DNA from: Euryarchaeota archaeon UBA181
GTDB taxonomy: Archaea > Thermoplasmatota > Poseidoniia > Poseidoniales > Thalassarchaeaceae
DNA length: 41,745 nt
Direction of reading: 5' to 3'
Assembly: GCA_002496725.1 (NCBI GenBank)
Contig: DALI01000077.1
Span: 1,167-42,911 of the forward strand
The translations under genes were made by a program, and so were the position numbers. This document shows positions 18,201 to 26,420 of this stretch, one piece after another. Position 1 is the first letter of the stretch, and each line of letters starts with the position of its first letter. The notes beneath the pieces are model-generated. The model ran no database searches. It was not told the DNA's origin and saw only the letters and a list, made by a program, of their open reading frames with translations.

Positions 18201-21200
18201 ACAATCTCCCCATCTATTGAAACCGATCCAGTGGAAGAGGATATTGTGACTGGTATGGCTATCTCCACAGGAGGGGGTTCATCCTGGGTATTAGCCAAAT
18301 GGTATACCGAAATAGGCGAGGATATATCAGATACATTCTCGAACATAGTGTACCCGAGAGCGAGCCCTGTCAGTGTGACAGTCTGAGTCTGCGAGGAGGA
18401 TAGTGTTACCTCAATAACCCTCCAGTCCCTATCAGTGCCAGAATCTGACCATCCAGATGTTAGTGAATTAATGGCTGAAATCTGGTATGAGTTAAACTCA
18501 GATGTGAACCTCTCGGTTGCCGAACCCGTAGAGAAGGTGGAGCCGGCTATACCGATATCAACAGGGGAATCAAAGCCATCTGAGTCCGACAGTAGTGAAA
18601 TCAGGCCGTCATTAACATTGCCGCTTGTAGGAACTATCGTGTAAGCGGTGGAAGGAGTTGCCCCTATCTCCATAGTTACAGACTTCAGTCCAGCTGAGCT
18701 ACCAATATCGGACTGGCTTCCGATTAAGTCTGTCTGCCATGCATAATGTCCCCTGGCTAGCTCATTTGGGAAAGACCAGTCAATGTCGCCATCATCCGCG
18801 AAATCAATTTCCACATTTGATGCAGGTTCCCCATAAAGATGGGAGACTTCTAGCCTATCGATATAGCCATTCGTTGGCAATGTCACATGAAGAGAGTACC
18901 CGGTTCGCGGGGTAGCGAACAAAACCGACCCCCCCTTGGGTGTACTTCCGATTGAGTTTCCAGATTGGTCTCTGACCTCAATCTGTACGTTTGTTGATGA
19001 GTTTCCTAGGAAGCTGAGTGCCTTGATAGGTCTGACAGAGTGCAGATAATCAGAGGTTATGGTACCAGTAGTATTAGTGGCATTAATCAGACCATCGACA
19101 AGTTCCACATTGGTCATTTGCCAGCCATTTGCACCCATCATATCTGCTGTTAGGAGCCTATCTCCACCCACTGTAATAGACTCGATCATTGGAGACGCTA
19201 GAGGATTGGAAGTATCCATATTGACAGCTAGTTTTAGAGTAGGGTGCGTAGATGAGTCAACACCTGCCAGACTGATGGGGAAATTCACATTGGAGTAACC
19301 TGGTATAGGCATTTCAGAGCTAGAATCAAGTAGCGTTCCCGTGATTGTATTATTCACATAGTCTTGAGAGGTTCCATCAATTTCGATGATGCCCCTGTTG
19401 AATGCATCGTCATCTACGATAGAAAAGCTAGGACTTGTCCAAGTTCCTGGTTGACTGAAGTTACCCACCTTAATTCCGACGTTATCGATACTCCAGCCAG
19501 AGTTCGCATCTGTAAATCTAGCGCCCATTGCAAACTTGAATTGAACTTCGTCGCCCTTGTTCTGAGATAGATCATACTCATAATTATCCCAATCATTGGA
19601 GTTACAATTTACTCTGGTCCAAATCTCGAGTCCGTCATTTATGGTATAGGATTGGCCTGTGTATGAGTACTGCCTATCTGTGTAAGATGGCATGTCAACA
19701 TGTTGCCATGGGCCGCTGTTGACCCTCATCCAGAGAGCACCGCCGACGTAAACATAGGCCCCTGTCCCATAGTCTAGGCATACCCACATATCGAATGAGA
19801 ATGAGGACTGCCCTATGTCTGAGATAAAGTATGAAGGTGTCACTAGGCTTGACTGGAAGAACTGATCGGTCGCGCCATTTAGCCCAATATCATACATGTA
19901 GGGGAATGAAGATGCAGTTTCTGGACCGAAGGTGCTGGATGGAGCTGAGAGTAGCCAAGCGCATTGTTCTCTTGCAGGGCAAGCTCCGGGATTAGATGAG
20001 GACTGCCGGTAGACAGTTGAGAAACCGGATACGAAGATGCTCTCTGGATCAGTTACCTGCGAATCTTCAAATCCGTGTATATCAGAAATAAATCCAGAGT
20101 TCAAAGTTAGGAACTGCCACTCGCCTGTACTCGATGTAGTCGCATTTCCGGGAATTGTATATCCGTCCACCATTTCACCGAGGCCATTTAGGGTACGGTA
20201 ACCGAATACAGTAAGTCCCTCACGGCCATCTGGATCGCTTACTCCGCCGGGATTCCCATATTGAACGGAGCCATCGGTCTGGACAACGAACCTCAGTAGA
20301 GAGTTGTTGACTCGGTTGGCCACAGGTACGTCGTTGGCAATTGTCACCATTCCACCACTGTCGTCAGTGGATACGCTACCCGCCCCGTAAGTCAGGGATG
20401 GGATATTACCATCGGAATCAGCATAGCCTGCGCTACCTGGTATATTTCCAGATCTAGATCTGCATTGCGTTGCGGCTGAGGAAGTTCCAGTTGATGAAAT
20501 ATCAGTCCATGAGGTCCCGTTATTGTTCGAAAGCTCTATGCATGCATTGTCCCAAACTGATCCCTCGAGATCCCAATGGAGATCGAATTCCATTTCTGTG
20601 ATATTGTAGAGGTCGATTGGCACAGTCAGGTATCCCAACTGATTATTGCCGTAGTAGCAGTATGTACCGTAGTTTTGGAAGGAGTAGCCATTCACATCAC
20701 AGCCATGGTGCCAGACTCCTTGACCAGTACCGCTGTTTTGGTAGTTAACGTCGTCAATGAACCATCCGGGAGATGGCGCTGAGTTATTCGATGTCCAGAC
20801 TCTGAACCTGAATTCGACACTGGTGGACGAGTTGAGGACAGGGTCAGAGAACAGTGTAGTGAGATTTAATGTCTCAGTCATCCATCCACTGTGAGAAGTT
20901 CCAGTAAAAACTGGGATAGTGGTCCCAGTAATTCCATTTACAGAAAGGTTGCCTTGGTCTATGTAGGAGGTGTATCCACCATCTGGGGCGATCCATGTCC
21001 ACGGTCCGTTTGAAGCCTTATACTCAATCCAAGCACCTCCATTACTACCATCCAGATGATACCAGTGATCGAAAGTGAGCTGGTAGCCATTCCTTGTGGC
21101 ATTAGTCGGAACGACCATCTGGGGGAGAGTAATCCAGGTATCGACTCCCGGGGTGAGTGATTCACCCGGCTTGGTCCCTATCGCCACGCCTCCTTGCGAA

Positions 21201-22084
21201 GCACTAGCTGGGACTACCCCGTGTGCTAGGGTCTGCTCATTGCCATTGATAGATCCATTGAAGTCAAAGATAGTCGCACCCCAAAACACGTCCCTGTCAC
21301 AGTAAGTCAGGGTTCCATCTGTCTCTGTTGAGTTGAGTGTGGTGTCATCGTCGTAGAAATTGCCGTAATCATTTCCATAAACTAATTCTTGGCCACCGAA
21401 AGGACATGTTGAGTTCCCAGAAGGTAGGCTTTGTATGGAATACAAGAAAGAGCCATTGGCGACAGAGCCGTTGGCAACTCTGCCATTGCCGCCTTGGATA
21501 GTCTGGTTTGTTCGGCAGAGGTAGTCTACTCGAATTATCTCGCCACTATCTAGTTGCGCATTGCCTCCTTCGTCAAAACCAGAGGTTACGTTGTATCCAG
21601 TGAGGCCGTTGCAGCTAGGATGGGGGGTGTATCCAGATTGGCTCTGGAACTGTACAATGTGGGTTGATGCTGGCCCTGGCCTGTAAGAAGCGGGCATGGC
21701 AATTGAGTAGTTGCCAACATCCATGTTATCCATACTATTCAGAGTTCCATCATCGACAAGAGTGAGATTGCCATCTAGATAATCAGTTGTGGTGCCAGAA
21801 TCAGTCCCATTTTCTAGGACGAAGATGTCCATGACGTCTGCGGATTCCAGAGATGCGGCCATGGGCGAGTCGGTCACATGCGCCCAACCATCCATGATTG
21901 TGGCATTACCAGGTACTCTGAATGCGGTCAATGTAGTTGAGTCACCAGATGTATTTACCGTAGAGGGACCGGCCCAAGAGGTAGTTGCTGCGTTCGTAAT
22001 CGGTGCCAGTAGCATCAGGAGAACTAGGGCTCCTGCGAGCCTCCTGCGGTAGTTCGACATGTTGCCTGCTATTCTTACAGACAT
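15206..22084 (-). CDS. Giant secreted, C-terminally anchored surface protein (2292 aa)
   Basis: This is a cell-surface protein. The N-terminus has a basic stretch (YRRRLAG) and a hydrophobic core (ALVLLMLLAPITNA), a classic Sec signal with cleavage near residue 32. The ectodomain is about 2200 residues, rich in Ser, Thr, Asp, Gly and Asn-x-Ser/Thr. It contains repeated jelly-roll-like modules with GWFIDDV or GWSIDNV signatures and paired cysteines in the first third. Calcium-loop motifs occur late (DYNSDGIADEDEYL and DLDGDGTLGESDFN). A single helix near residues 2250-2268 (AVFMIGGIAVVAVAAIGFFM) is followed by SRRG and an acidic tyrosine-rich tail, DMYYDDDEYDYYEGDED. So most of it lies outside the cell, with a short cytoplasmic tail. 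ATG 22060 is a possible shorter start. A TATA box lies upstream and a T-tract lies behind the stop. S-layer, adhesin or polymer-binding roles are possible; none is shown. Confidence 0.88.
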   Translation of the reverse strand: MSVRIAGNMSNYRRRLAGALVLLMLLAPITNAATTSWAGPSTVNTSGDSTTLTAFRVPGNATIMDGWAHVTDSPMAASLESADVMDIFVLENGTDSGTTTDYLDGNLTLVDDGTLNSMDNMDVGNYSIAMPASYRPGPASTHIVQFQSQSGYTPHPSCNGLTGYNVTSGFDEGGNAQLDSGEIIRVDYLCRTNQTIQGGNGRVANGSVANGSFLYSIQSLPSGNSTCPFGGQELVYGNDYGNFYDDDTTLNSTETDGTLTYCDRDVFWGATIFDFNGSINGNEQTLAHGVVPASASQGGVAIGTKPGESLTPGVDTWITLPQMVVPTNATRNGYQLTFDHWYHLDGSNGGAWIEYKASNGPWTWIAPDGGYTSYIDQGNLSVNGITGTTIPVFTGTSHSGWMTETLNLTTLFSDPVLNSSTSVEFRFRVWTSNNSAPSPGWFIDDVNYQNSGTGQGVWHHGCDVNGYSFQNYGTYCYYGNNQLGYLTVPIDLYNITEMEFDLHWDLEGSVWDNACIELSNNNGTSWTDISSTGTSSAATQCRSRSGNIPGSAGYADSDGNIPSLTYGAGSVSTDDSGGMVTIANDVPVANRVNNSLLRFVVQTDGSVQYGNPGGVSDPDGREGLTVFGYRTLNGLGEMVDGYTIPGNATTSSTGEWQFLTLNSGFISDIHGFEDSQVTDPESIFVSGFSTVYRQSSSNPGACPAREQCAWLLSAPSSTFGPETASSFPYMYDIGLNGATDQFFQSSLVTPSYFISDIGQSSFSFDMWVCLDYGTGAYVYVGGALWMRVNSGPWQHVDMPSYTDRQYSYTGQSYTINDGLEIWTRVNCNSNDWDNYEYDLSQNKGDEVQFKFAMGARFTDANSGWSIDNVGIKVGNFSQPGTWTSPSFSIVDDDAFNRGIIEIDGTSQDYVNNTITGTLLDSSSEMPIPGYSNVNFPISLAGVDSSTHPTLKLAVNMDTSNPLASPMIESITVGGDRLLTADMMGANGWQMTNVELVDGLINATNTTGTITSDYLHSVRPIKALSFLGNSSTNVQIEVRDQSGNSIGSTPKGGSVLFATPRTGYSLHVTLPTNGYIDRLEVSHLYGEPASNVEIDFADDGDIDWSFPNELARGHYAWQTDLIGSQSDIGSSAGLKSVTMEIGATPSTAYTIVPTSGNVNDGLISLLSDSDGFDSPVDIGIAGSTFSTGSATERFTSEFNSYQISAINSLTSGWSDSGTDRDWRVIEVTLSSSQTQTVTLTGLALGYTMFENVSDISSPISVYHLANTQDEPPPVEIAIPVTISSSTGSVSIDGEIVYDYIMTNRDFQVPNTFYPDGHLNEIETAHHHLNDNSLMEVIELIGTASDGQIVSFRAQNGDDGLWGQGADPVSFTQVSGSSVAPLDISQTYVEIITHPDGNDDVVVNWMFGINWNWDDVESIRWVSNALNEYGEFVWPSVSMSGQGSSKAVENDLQIESFEVRDQFGRLLSNQFSSFYPFPVKSNTDVNVTGKVRFQDASDSRPQSTDFLVGLNMSGSLYPMTMGENGSFETVIDWLSFGGDVTLSPLMLTVGPSGSTVGAEDTTGMPPVVTLVVDSSAPNAGPLQVNTPTGLQDAHGKVWDPDLSLSLYVTIDESEARGESITLKYWRGSMDDYNSDGIADEDEYLSQTQPLSPGMTGQQQVNFVGIDVSGQDFNSPVHMYLEGTDWAGLSYQEGGTGGAAGASNSWASVIVATDEPTSIPSSGYTLDSELGFLMAGHRHTFSMQIDEPNGIGTLDNVSVMLCGDGPSNVGKMFYDPSRGTLWSSPDSMVSPLSVQTQPVTATVTKVSLDFEISWDYAWEEGQVSCKPSVSIMDDLNTVAYQNNIGELSWQLDNKFVALPDNIVDLTSPVTIHDDNQLYLRQGDEFMISGSLVYAGSGMPIENIPADLRVEATVVYGSQILKSDSELADNSSFSIIVDLPDRVPSNPYMDVSVGVLNVPGLGGTLDNLDYSVVVDSRPPTALFDQLNYPDSSLTIIESDRVDDVMVTVTMIDEIGMKDGPLQVSWVYIRGNSPIMGTEGSGELVLIMEGDRSSSSQWSDVYQARLDLTPGNGMVIESGDSIDFWVTSTDKSGNQVSGLGGESAPRAPALRIMEFLGDYVRAVSNPTAPLMNEIVTIETFWENTGKRDGTLVVGLYELIYEVGSDGQSSERWQPSLTTALTPDMEIPLAAESTGIRVTFRWEATAPGQPNLYLVTDLDGDGTLGESDFNAAEISIGGISVVPPPPSDEGSSDNAVFMIGGIAVVAVAAIGFFMSRRGSEEDMYYDDDEYDYYEGDED

Positions 22085-22125
22085 TATGAATTAATTGGTG
22101 AACTATTGCGAACGCGGCTAAACTA

Positions 22126-22137
22126 GGATAAATTATA
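22126..22137 (-). promoter_or_regulatory. TATA box for the 2292-aa gene
   Basis: On the minus strand this reads TATAATTTATCC. The predicted start near 22103 leaves about 20 bases to ATG 22084 and about 43 bases to ATG 22060. Confidence 0.45.
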
Positions 22138-22146
22138 CATGAAATT

Positions 22147-22221
22147 TGGAGCCACTGGGGAGAATTGAACTCCCGACCTTCCCATTACCAATGGGATGCT
22201 ATACCCCTAAGCCACAGTGGC
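22147..22221 (-). tRNA. tRNA-Thr (anticodon GGT)
   Basis: The minus strand folds into a complete cloverleaf. The acceptor stem is GCCACTG with CAGTGGC. The anticodon stem is TCCCA with TGGGA, and the loop TTGGTAA gives anticodon GGT. The T arm is GGGAG-TTCAATT-CTCCC. U73 (the usual archaeal threonine discriminator) and an encoded CCA follow. No intron is present. Confidence 0.95.
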
Positions 22222-22315
22222 GCAGACTTGGCGAATAGCCCGTCACCTTTGGGTGTTACGATAGGAGGGGGGTCTCCGATGCACTCAAGTCCGGAAGTAT
22301 AGTCCGAGACTCATA

Positions 22316-22401
22316 GCCGAGATCGCATAGCCTGGTATTGCGCATGACTGGAAATCATGTGGGTTCATCCCTCCGGAGTTCAAATCTCCGTCTCGGCGCC
22401 A
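22316..22401 (+). tRNA. tRNA-Ser (anticodon GGA)
   Basis: The acceptor stem is GCCGAGA with TCTCGGC. The anticodon stem is CATGA with TCATG, and the loop CTGGAAA gives anticodon GGA. A class II long variable arm (GGG-TTCAT-CCC) and the T arm CGGAG-TTCAAAT-CTCCG follow. G73 and an encoded CCA end the gene. It is divergent from tRNA-Thr with 94 bases between them. Confidence 0.95.
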
Positions 22402-22469
22402 TACTACATTCGGCCTATTTATGACCAAATCGGCGAGCCCCTTATGTCGTCCACCTATTGGTCGAGAAC

Positions 22470-23630
22470 ATGGAGGAGGTGCCCGAGCCATTAGAAGTGG
22501 AAAAATTCAGGGACGGGGATATACCGCGATTATCTGAATTCAGCAATGTAACGAGCTTCGGCAAATGGTCTAATTTACTCTTATTTTTAGATACCCTAAT
22601 CACGCAATTTACATTCCATGTCTCTACTTCGAGGAAGTTCTGGGGAGTCTCGGAAGCAATGATTCTGGCGCTTTCTTCAGCGTCGGTAATTCTCGGCGCT
22701 TGGGATTATGGAATAGGTGAGTTATCTTCTGGAGGGGATTGGAGCAGAGGAGGTTTATTTGGAGATGAAAGTGGGTTTCTTCGTCTAGAAGATTGGTCAC
22801 TGATGCTCAGCCTCCTATCAATGATGTCATGGTTATCTGCTATTGTCCTTATGTGGATCAGATATCCCATTATGAGAGAAAATTTGGTATTCTTAGTAGT
22901 AGCTATGCTCGCCGTTCAATTGGGTTATATTTACTCACATGCGGCATCTCCTGACTTTCCGATTGAGTCTGATTTATCTGATTGGGGGGGAGTGGCCATG
23001 GGGAATCTTGTGATGGTCTTCTTAGCATTATTCGTTGTGCACAGGGCCGTTACAGAAACGAGGGACATACATGTTGAGGAGAAGCATGCTCATCCAGACC
23101 CTAGGCTAGTTGACAAGGCATGGAAAGATCATCGTCTTGAAGCATGGAGCGGTAGCCTGGCAGTTTGGGCGATAATGATCAATATCATGTCTTGGACTGG
23201 GGCACAGGCGGTTTCCCAGAGGCCCCCAATAGAAGACGGTATTTTCGGACTTTCTGTGGCATACGTTATCTCTGGGATTCTCTCGTTCTTTCTCCTTATG
23301 CACATTCTATGGTACCCTCACTTCATGCTAGGTGGAGGTGACCATACTATCCAGTCATCTAGAGCTAGGGAGGTTTCGGGATCATCCCCTGTTGCTAGAA
23401 AGGAAACTCTGCAAGGCCTGTGTCCAGTTTGTGGCGCTGAAACACCGGTAATCAAGAAGCCTTCAGGCCAAATAGAGGTTCACTGCTCCGATACGGATTG
23501 CTCTGGCTGGGGCATTCCTGGTGAAGCATGTATATCATGCGCTAAAGATTTGCCAATGAGGATGAGGTGTGAGAAATGTGGAAGTAGCTCTTCTGCCACT
23601 AGTCACTTTGTCAAAACGGATGCATGGTGA
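22470..23630 (+). CDS. Six-helix membrane protein with C-terminal double zinc ribbon
   Basis: A 386-residue protein with an acidic cytoplasmic-looking N-terminus and hydrophobic helices at about 61-78, 110-130, 138-156, 173-191, 225-247 and 258-281. A soluble tail has eight cysteines in four pairs: Cys318/321 (CPVCG), Cys339/344 (HCSDTDC), Cys354/357 (CISC) and Cys367/370 (CEKCG). This suggests two zinc ribbons facing the cytoplasm. Histidines cluster before the fifth helix (HVEEKHAHPDP). I do not recognise the membrane part. ATG 22470 is preferred to an in-frame TTG twelve bases earlier. A TATA-like CCTATTTATGACC lies about 45-55 bases upstream, just behind tRNA-Ser. A membrane-bound regulator or assembly factor is possible. 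Confidence 0.7.
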   Translation: MEEVPEPLEVEKFRDGDIPRLSEFSNVTSFGKWSNLLLFLDTLITQFTFHVSTSRKFWGVSEAMILALSSASVILGAWDYGIGELSSGGDWSRGGLFGDESGFLRLEDWSLMLSLLSMMSWLSAIVLMWIRYPIMRENLVFLVVAMLAVQLGYIYSHAASPDFPIESDLSDWGGVAMGNLVMVFLALFVVHRAVTETRDIHVEEKHAHPDPRLVDKAWKDHRLEAWSGSLAVWAIMINIMSWTGAQAVSQRPPIEDGIFGLSVAYVISGILSFFLLMHILWYPHFMLGGGDHTIQSSRAREVSGSSPVARKETLQGLCPVCGAETPVIKKPSGQIEVHCSDTDCSGWGIPGEACISCAKDLPMRMRCEKCGSSSSATSHFVKTDAW

Positions 23631-23642
23631 TAGCCGTAAGCT

Positions 23643-23651
23643 GATATATTT
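23643..23651 (+). promoter_or_regulatory. TATA box for the subtilase gene
   Basis: GATATATTT lies about 40 bases before the GTG start of the protease. A GGTGGAATGAG stretch sits between them and could include the ribosome binding site. Confidence 0.4.
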
Positions 23652-23688
23652 CGGAATTGTTTAATTGGTGGAATGAGAGTGTATTATT

Positions 23689-25005
23689 GTGCATGAGTTG
23701 GATTTCTTAGACGATGAAGCCATCGATGAAGGCCAATACAAAGATCGAAAAATCGAGGAAGAAGAGTCATTTATCGGTAATTCATCCCTAAATTTGTTGA
23801 TCAAAGTAACTTCATCGCTGGTAGTTCTCCTCAGTGTTTTGATAATATCTCTGTGGGCGGTATATCAGACTGCGGATGTGGCATTTGGTGGCCCCCCTAG
23901 TTCTCTAGAACTATGGGAAGACGAGTACAGGGATATGACTGGATTAGACAGGATATCGAACTTGGATGGAAGTGGAACTACCATATGCATAGTGGACACA
24001 GGAATAGACGTGACTCATCCAGACTTAGAAAAAATCAATATCACCTCATGGATAGATCTTATTTCAGGTGAGAATACTCCCTATGATGATGAAGGCCATG
24101 GAACAGCAATGGCAGGCATTATTGCTGCAAATGGCGGATTGAATGGAGTTTCTCCTGGTGCAGATCTACTAATTGCCAAGGCGATATCAGATGACGGTTC
24201 GGGAACAGATGCGGTCATCGCTGATGCGGTCGATTGGTGTGTCTCAGAGGGATCTGACGTGATTTCACTTAGCTTGGGGGGAAATCAGGGTTTTGGCTCT
24301 GGCTTTTTCACTACCGATGAATTGGAGGAATCTGTGGAAGATGCCATAGATTCAGGTGTTTTTGTAGTTGCGGCGGCTGGAAACGATGGAGAGGATGATA
24401 ATGGAGACGTAGAATCGCCAGGATCTGTCGAAGACGTCATTTGCGTTGGTGCGATCACTAGGACAAGTTCAATTTGGAGCGGTAGTTCAGAGGGCGATAA
24501 CAATGGGAGATTATGGCCAAACCCAATTCTCCCAAGGCAAGATCCCGATAAGAAGCCAGAGGTCGTTGCACCTGGACATGAAGTTCCTGTCTTGATGGCT
24601 AGTGGAATGGGGAGCGGGACATGGTGGGGATGGTCCAGTGGGACTTCTGCCGCAACTGCATGGGTTTCGGGCTCAATAGCAATTTTTCTTGAAGGGAATC
24701 CAGAAATGAAAAGGGACGGAGCTCAAGGGGGAGCGAGTGCCATCTCTGAACTAAAATTGATGATTGCCCAGAATTCTGAGATGAAAGAGGGACAGGAAGG
24801 ACACGATGATCACTATGGATATGGGATTCTTAGGATAGATTTATTGGTTAACTACTCGGAAAATAATAGCTCTATTTCAGTCATGCCGAGAAATGATAAC
24901 CTGCCCACTGAAAGGCATCCAGAAGTCGTTCCTCAGACATCTCAAGCAATTCGACGAACAACTGCTAATGTCCCGCCTGACAGCTCTACAAAAGAGACTG
25001 AGTGA
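23689..25005 (+). CDS. Membrane-anchored subtilisin-like serine protease (S8)
   Basis: A 438-residue subtilase. Residues 1-35 are acidic and cytoplasmic, a single helix spans about 38-59, and the catalytic domain lies outside from about 95. The triad is Asp103 (CIVDTGID), His137 (EGHGTAMAG) and Ser320 (SSGTSAATAW), with the oxyanion Asn in AAAGNDG. The C-terminal 40 residues are polar and look disordered. The segment between membrane and catalytic domain is only about 35 residues, too short for a standard inhibitor_I9 propeptide, so folding or activation may differ. The start is GTG. It probably processes exported or surface proteins, of which this window encodes several. Its last 64 bases overlap the 3' end of the convergent methyltransferase-like gene. 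Confidence 0.93.
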   Translation: MHELDFLDDEAIDEGQYKDRKIEEEESFIGNSSLNLLIKVTSSLVVLLSVLIISLWAVYQTADVAFGGPPSSLELWEDEYRDMTGLDRISNLDGSGTTICIVDTGIDVTHPDLEKINITSWIDLISGENTPYDDEGHGTAMAGIIAANGGLNGVSPGADLLIAKAISDDGSGTDAVIADAVDWCVSEGSDVISLSLGGNQGFGSGFFTTDELEESVEDAIDSGVFVVAAAGNDGEDDNGDVESPGSVEDVICVGAITRTSSIWSGSSEGDNNGRLWPNPILPRQDPDKKPEVVAPGHEVPVLMASGMGSGTWWGWSSGTSAATAWVSGSIAIFLEGNPEMKRDGAQGGASAISELKLMIAQNSEMKEGQEGHDDHYGYGILRIDLLVNYSENNSSISVMPRNDNLPTERHPEVVPQTSQAIRRTTANVPPDSSTKETE

Positions 25006-25757
25006 TCTTCGCTGATTGACTTGATGAAGGAAATCCATTGATTGAAAGCTATTACCTTAGACTGTGCCTCAGTTGGCTCTTTACCTTCGGAAGGAACTCC
25101 TACATCGCCAGTTGGAACCTCCGGCTCAGGCATGATCAACAAACCCCCTGGAGAGAGGATTTCGAATGCAGAGGATGCGGCTGTAGTTCTATCTGAATCA
25201 GGTAAATCGATTATAATTAGTGAGACTGGAAGTGGAATATCACTTGGTCTGGCAGAAGAAGGGAGAGACGCAGATGCCGCTGACCAACTAGTTACTTCGG
25301 CAGTGACCTCGGCCCAAGGTTTTGAAATAATTCTGGCCCAACTTTCGGCGCTATATCTTCTTATTAATCTATCAATTATAACGCCAAACCTGGCTCCCTC
25401 CTCAAGGACAATAAAAGAATCTGGCTTTGCCTCGGGGCCCTTCCCCTCGCCCGAGGGATCTCCACACCACAAGTCGAGTAACCATGCCGATAGATGACCG
25501 ATTCCACCACCGACCAGTATGGCATTTCCGAGTGGCACCCTAGATACGATGTCCCTGATCCTGCTCCTTAATGATCGAGGCATTGTCCTCAGACCCATCA
25601 AAAGCATCTGCTCACCTATCGATGAGGCTATCTCAGGCTCTTCTTCAGACCTCGAGGAATCTTTAGAGAGTAACCTTTCAAGCATCTCTCTCTCGGACAT
25701 TTGAGGTAAGCCGAATCCACTATTCTCGGACGCCATGGAGAGCCATAGAAGCATCAT
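24942..25757 (-). CDS. Rossmann-fold (class I SAM methyltransferase-like) protein
   Basis: A 271-residue protein with the order of motifs of a class I methyltransferase: a strand and glycine loop AILVGGGIGHLSAWLL at 79-94 (motif I), an acidic strand end FIVLEEGARFG at 115-125, a strand VSLIIIDLPDSD at 178-189 (motif IV region), and ILSPGGLLIMPEP at 200-212. This resembles O-methyltransferase-type enzymes, but the substrate is unknown and catalysis is unproven. A Ser/Ala-rich loop is inserted near 156-175. ATG 25757 or ATG 25736 may be the start. The gene is divergent from the HVO_0476-type gene and overlaps the subtilase 3' end by 64 bases on the opposite strand. Confidence 0.65.
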   Translation of the reverse strand: MMLLWLSMASENSGFGLPQMSEREMLERLLSKDSSRSEEEPEIASSIGEQMLLMGLRTMPRSLRSRIRDIVSRVPLGNAILVGGGIGHLSAWLLDLWCGDPSGEGKGPEAKPDSFIVLEEGARFGVIIDRLIRRYSAESWARIISKPWAEVTAEVTSWSAASASLPSSARPSDIPLPVSLIIIDLPDSDRTTAASSAFEILSPGGLLIMPEPEVPTGDVGVPSEGKEPTEAQSKVIAFNQWISFIKSISEDHSVSFVELSGGTLAVVRRIA

Positions 25758-25813
25758 TATTCAAGATTGGTCTATGAGGATGCCTTCAAGAGACGCATTC
25801 GGGCCGGAGGGGC

Positions 25814-26419
25814 ATGGACGGGGAGGATGAAGACGACAGGTTAGTGGATGTCACTGAGTGCCCCAAGTGTTTGATTATGACAGAGCACAGTATTCTCAAG
25901 AGGACTCCCAAGGGACGAGGCGAGGACTTGTTAGTGAAGTGCATTGAGTGCAATGCAGTGCACCTTATGAATCTTAGACCATCGACTTTGGCTAAGATGC
26001 GGACCACGCTTTCCGAGGGCTCTCAAAGCATTTCAGTCATGATTGAATCGGATTCTAATGAATTGATAAGTGTGGGAGATTTATTTGAACATGGTAGTTC
26101 TTTCTGGTCGATTACAAGAATAGAGGTCGGAGACAAGATGTCTATTGACTCGTGTAAAGCTGAAGAAGTTGTATCAATGTGGGCCGTGAACAAAAATACC
26201 TGCACAGTAAAGATTACTCTGACTGACGGAGAAAAGAGTACGGCATCAACAATTGATTGCGATCCAGAGAAAGAATTTTCTTGTGGGACAGTCATGAAAA
26301 TTGACGATAGAAGGTGGAGAATAAGAGCGATTCATACTGGAGAAGGCAGAACCCTGAGAGGGAAGAGAATTGCCGCGGACATAAGGAGAATGTACCTCCA
26401 CCCAGTAATCAAAAGCTAG
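25814..26419 (+). CDS. HVO_0476-type zinc finger protein
   Basis: A 201-residue cytoplasmic protein with an acidic N-terminus and a four-cysteine zinc ribbon, Cys16/Cys19 (CPKC) and Cys43/Cys46 (CIEC). A beta-rich C-terminal region follows, with GDLFEHGSSFWSITRIEV and a closing RRWRIRAIHTGEGRTLRGKRIAADIRRMYL. This architecture matches a conserved archaeal family named after HVO_0476 whose molecular role is not established. The basic C-terminus suggests nucleic acid contact. Only one base separates its TAG from the convergent proline dehydrogenase stop. Confidence 0.75.
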   Translation: MDGEDEDDRLVDVTECPKCLIMTEHSILKRTPKGRGEDLLVKCIECNAVHLMNLRPSTLAKMRTTLSEGSQSISVMIESDSNELISVGDLFEHGSSFWSITRIEVGDKMSIDSCKAEEVVSMWAVNKNTCTVKITLTDGEKSTASTIDCDPEKEFSCGTVMKIDDRRWRIRAIHTGEGRTLRGKRIAADIRRMYLHPVIKS

Positions 26420-26420
26420 T

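Noticed and set aside
15206..22084. Many open frames of 60-90 codons on the plus strand across the giant gene
   Set aside because: They are antisense to a gene with consistent signal peptide, domain and anchor features, and none shows recognisable sequence.
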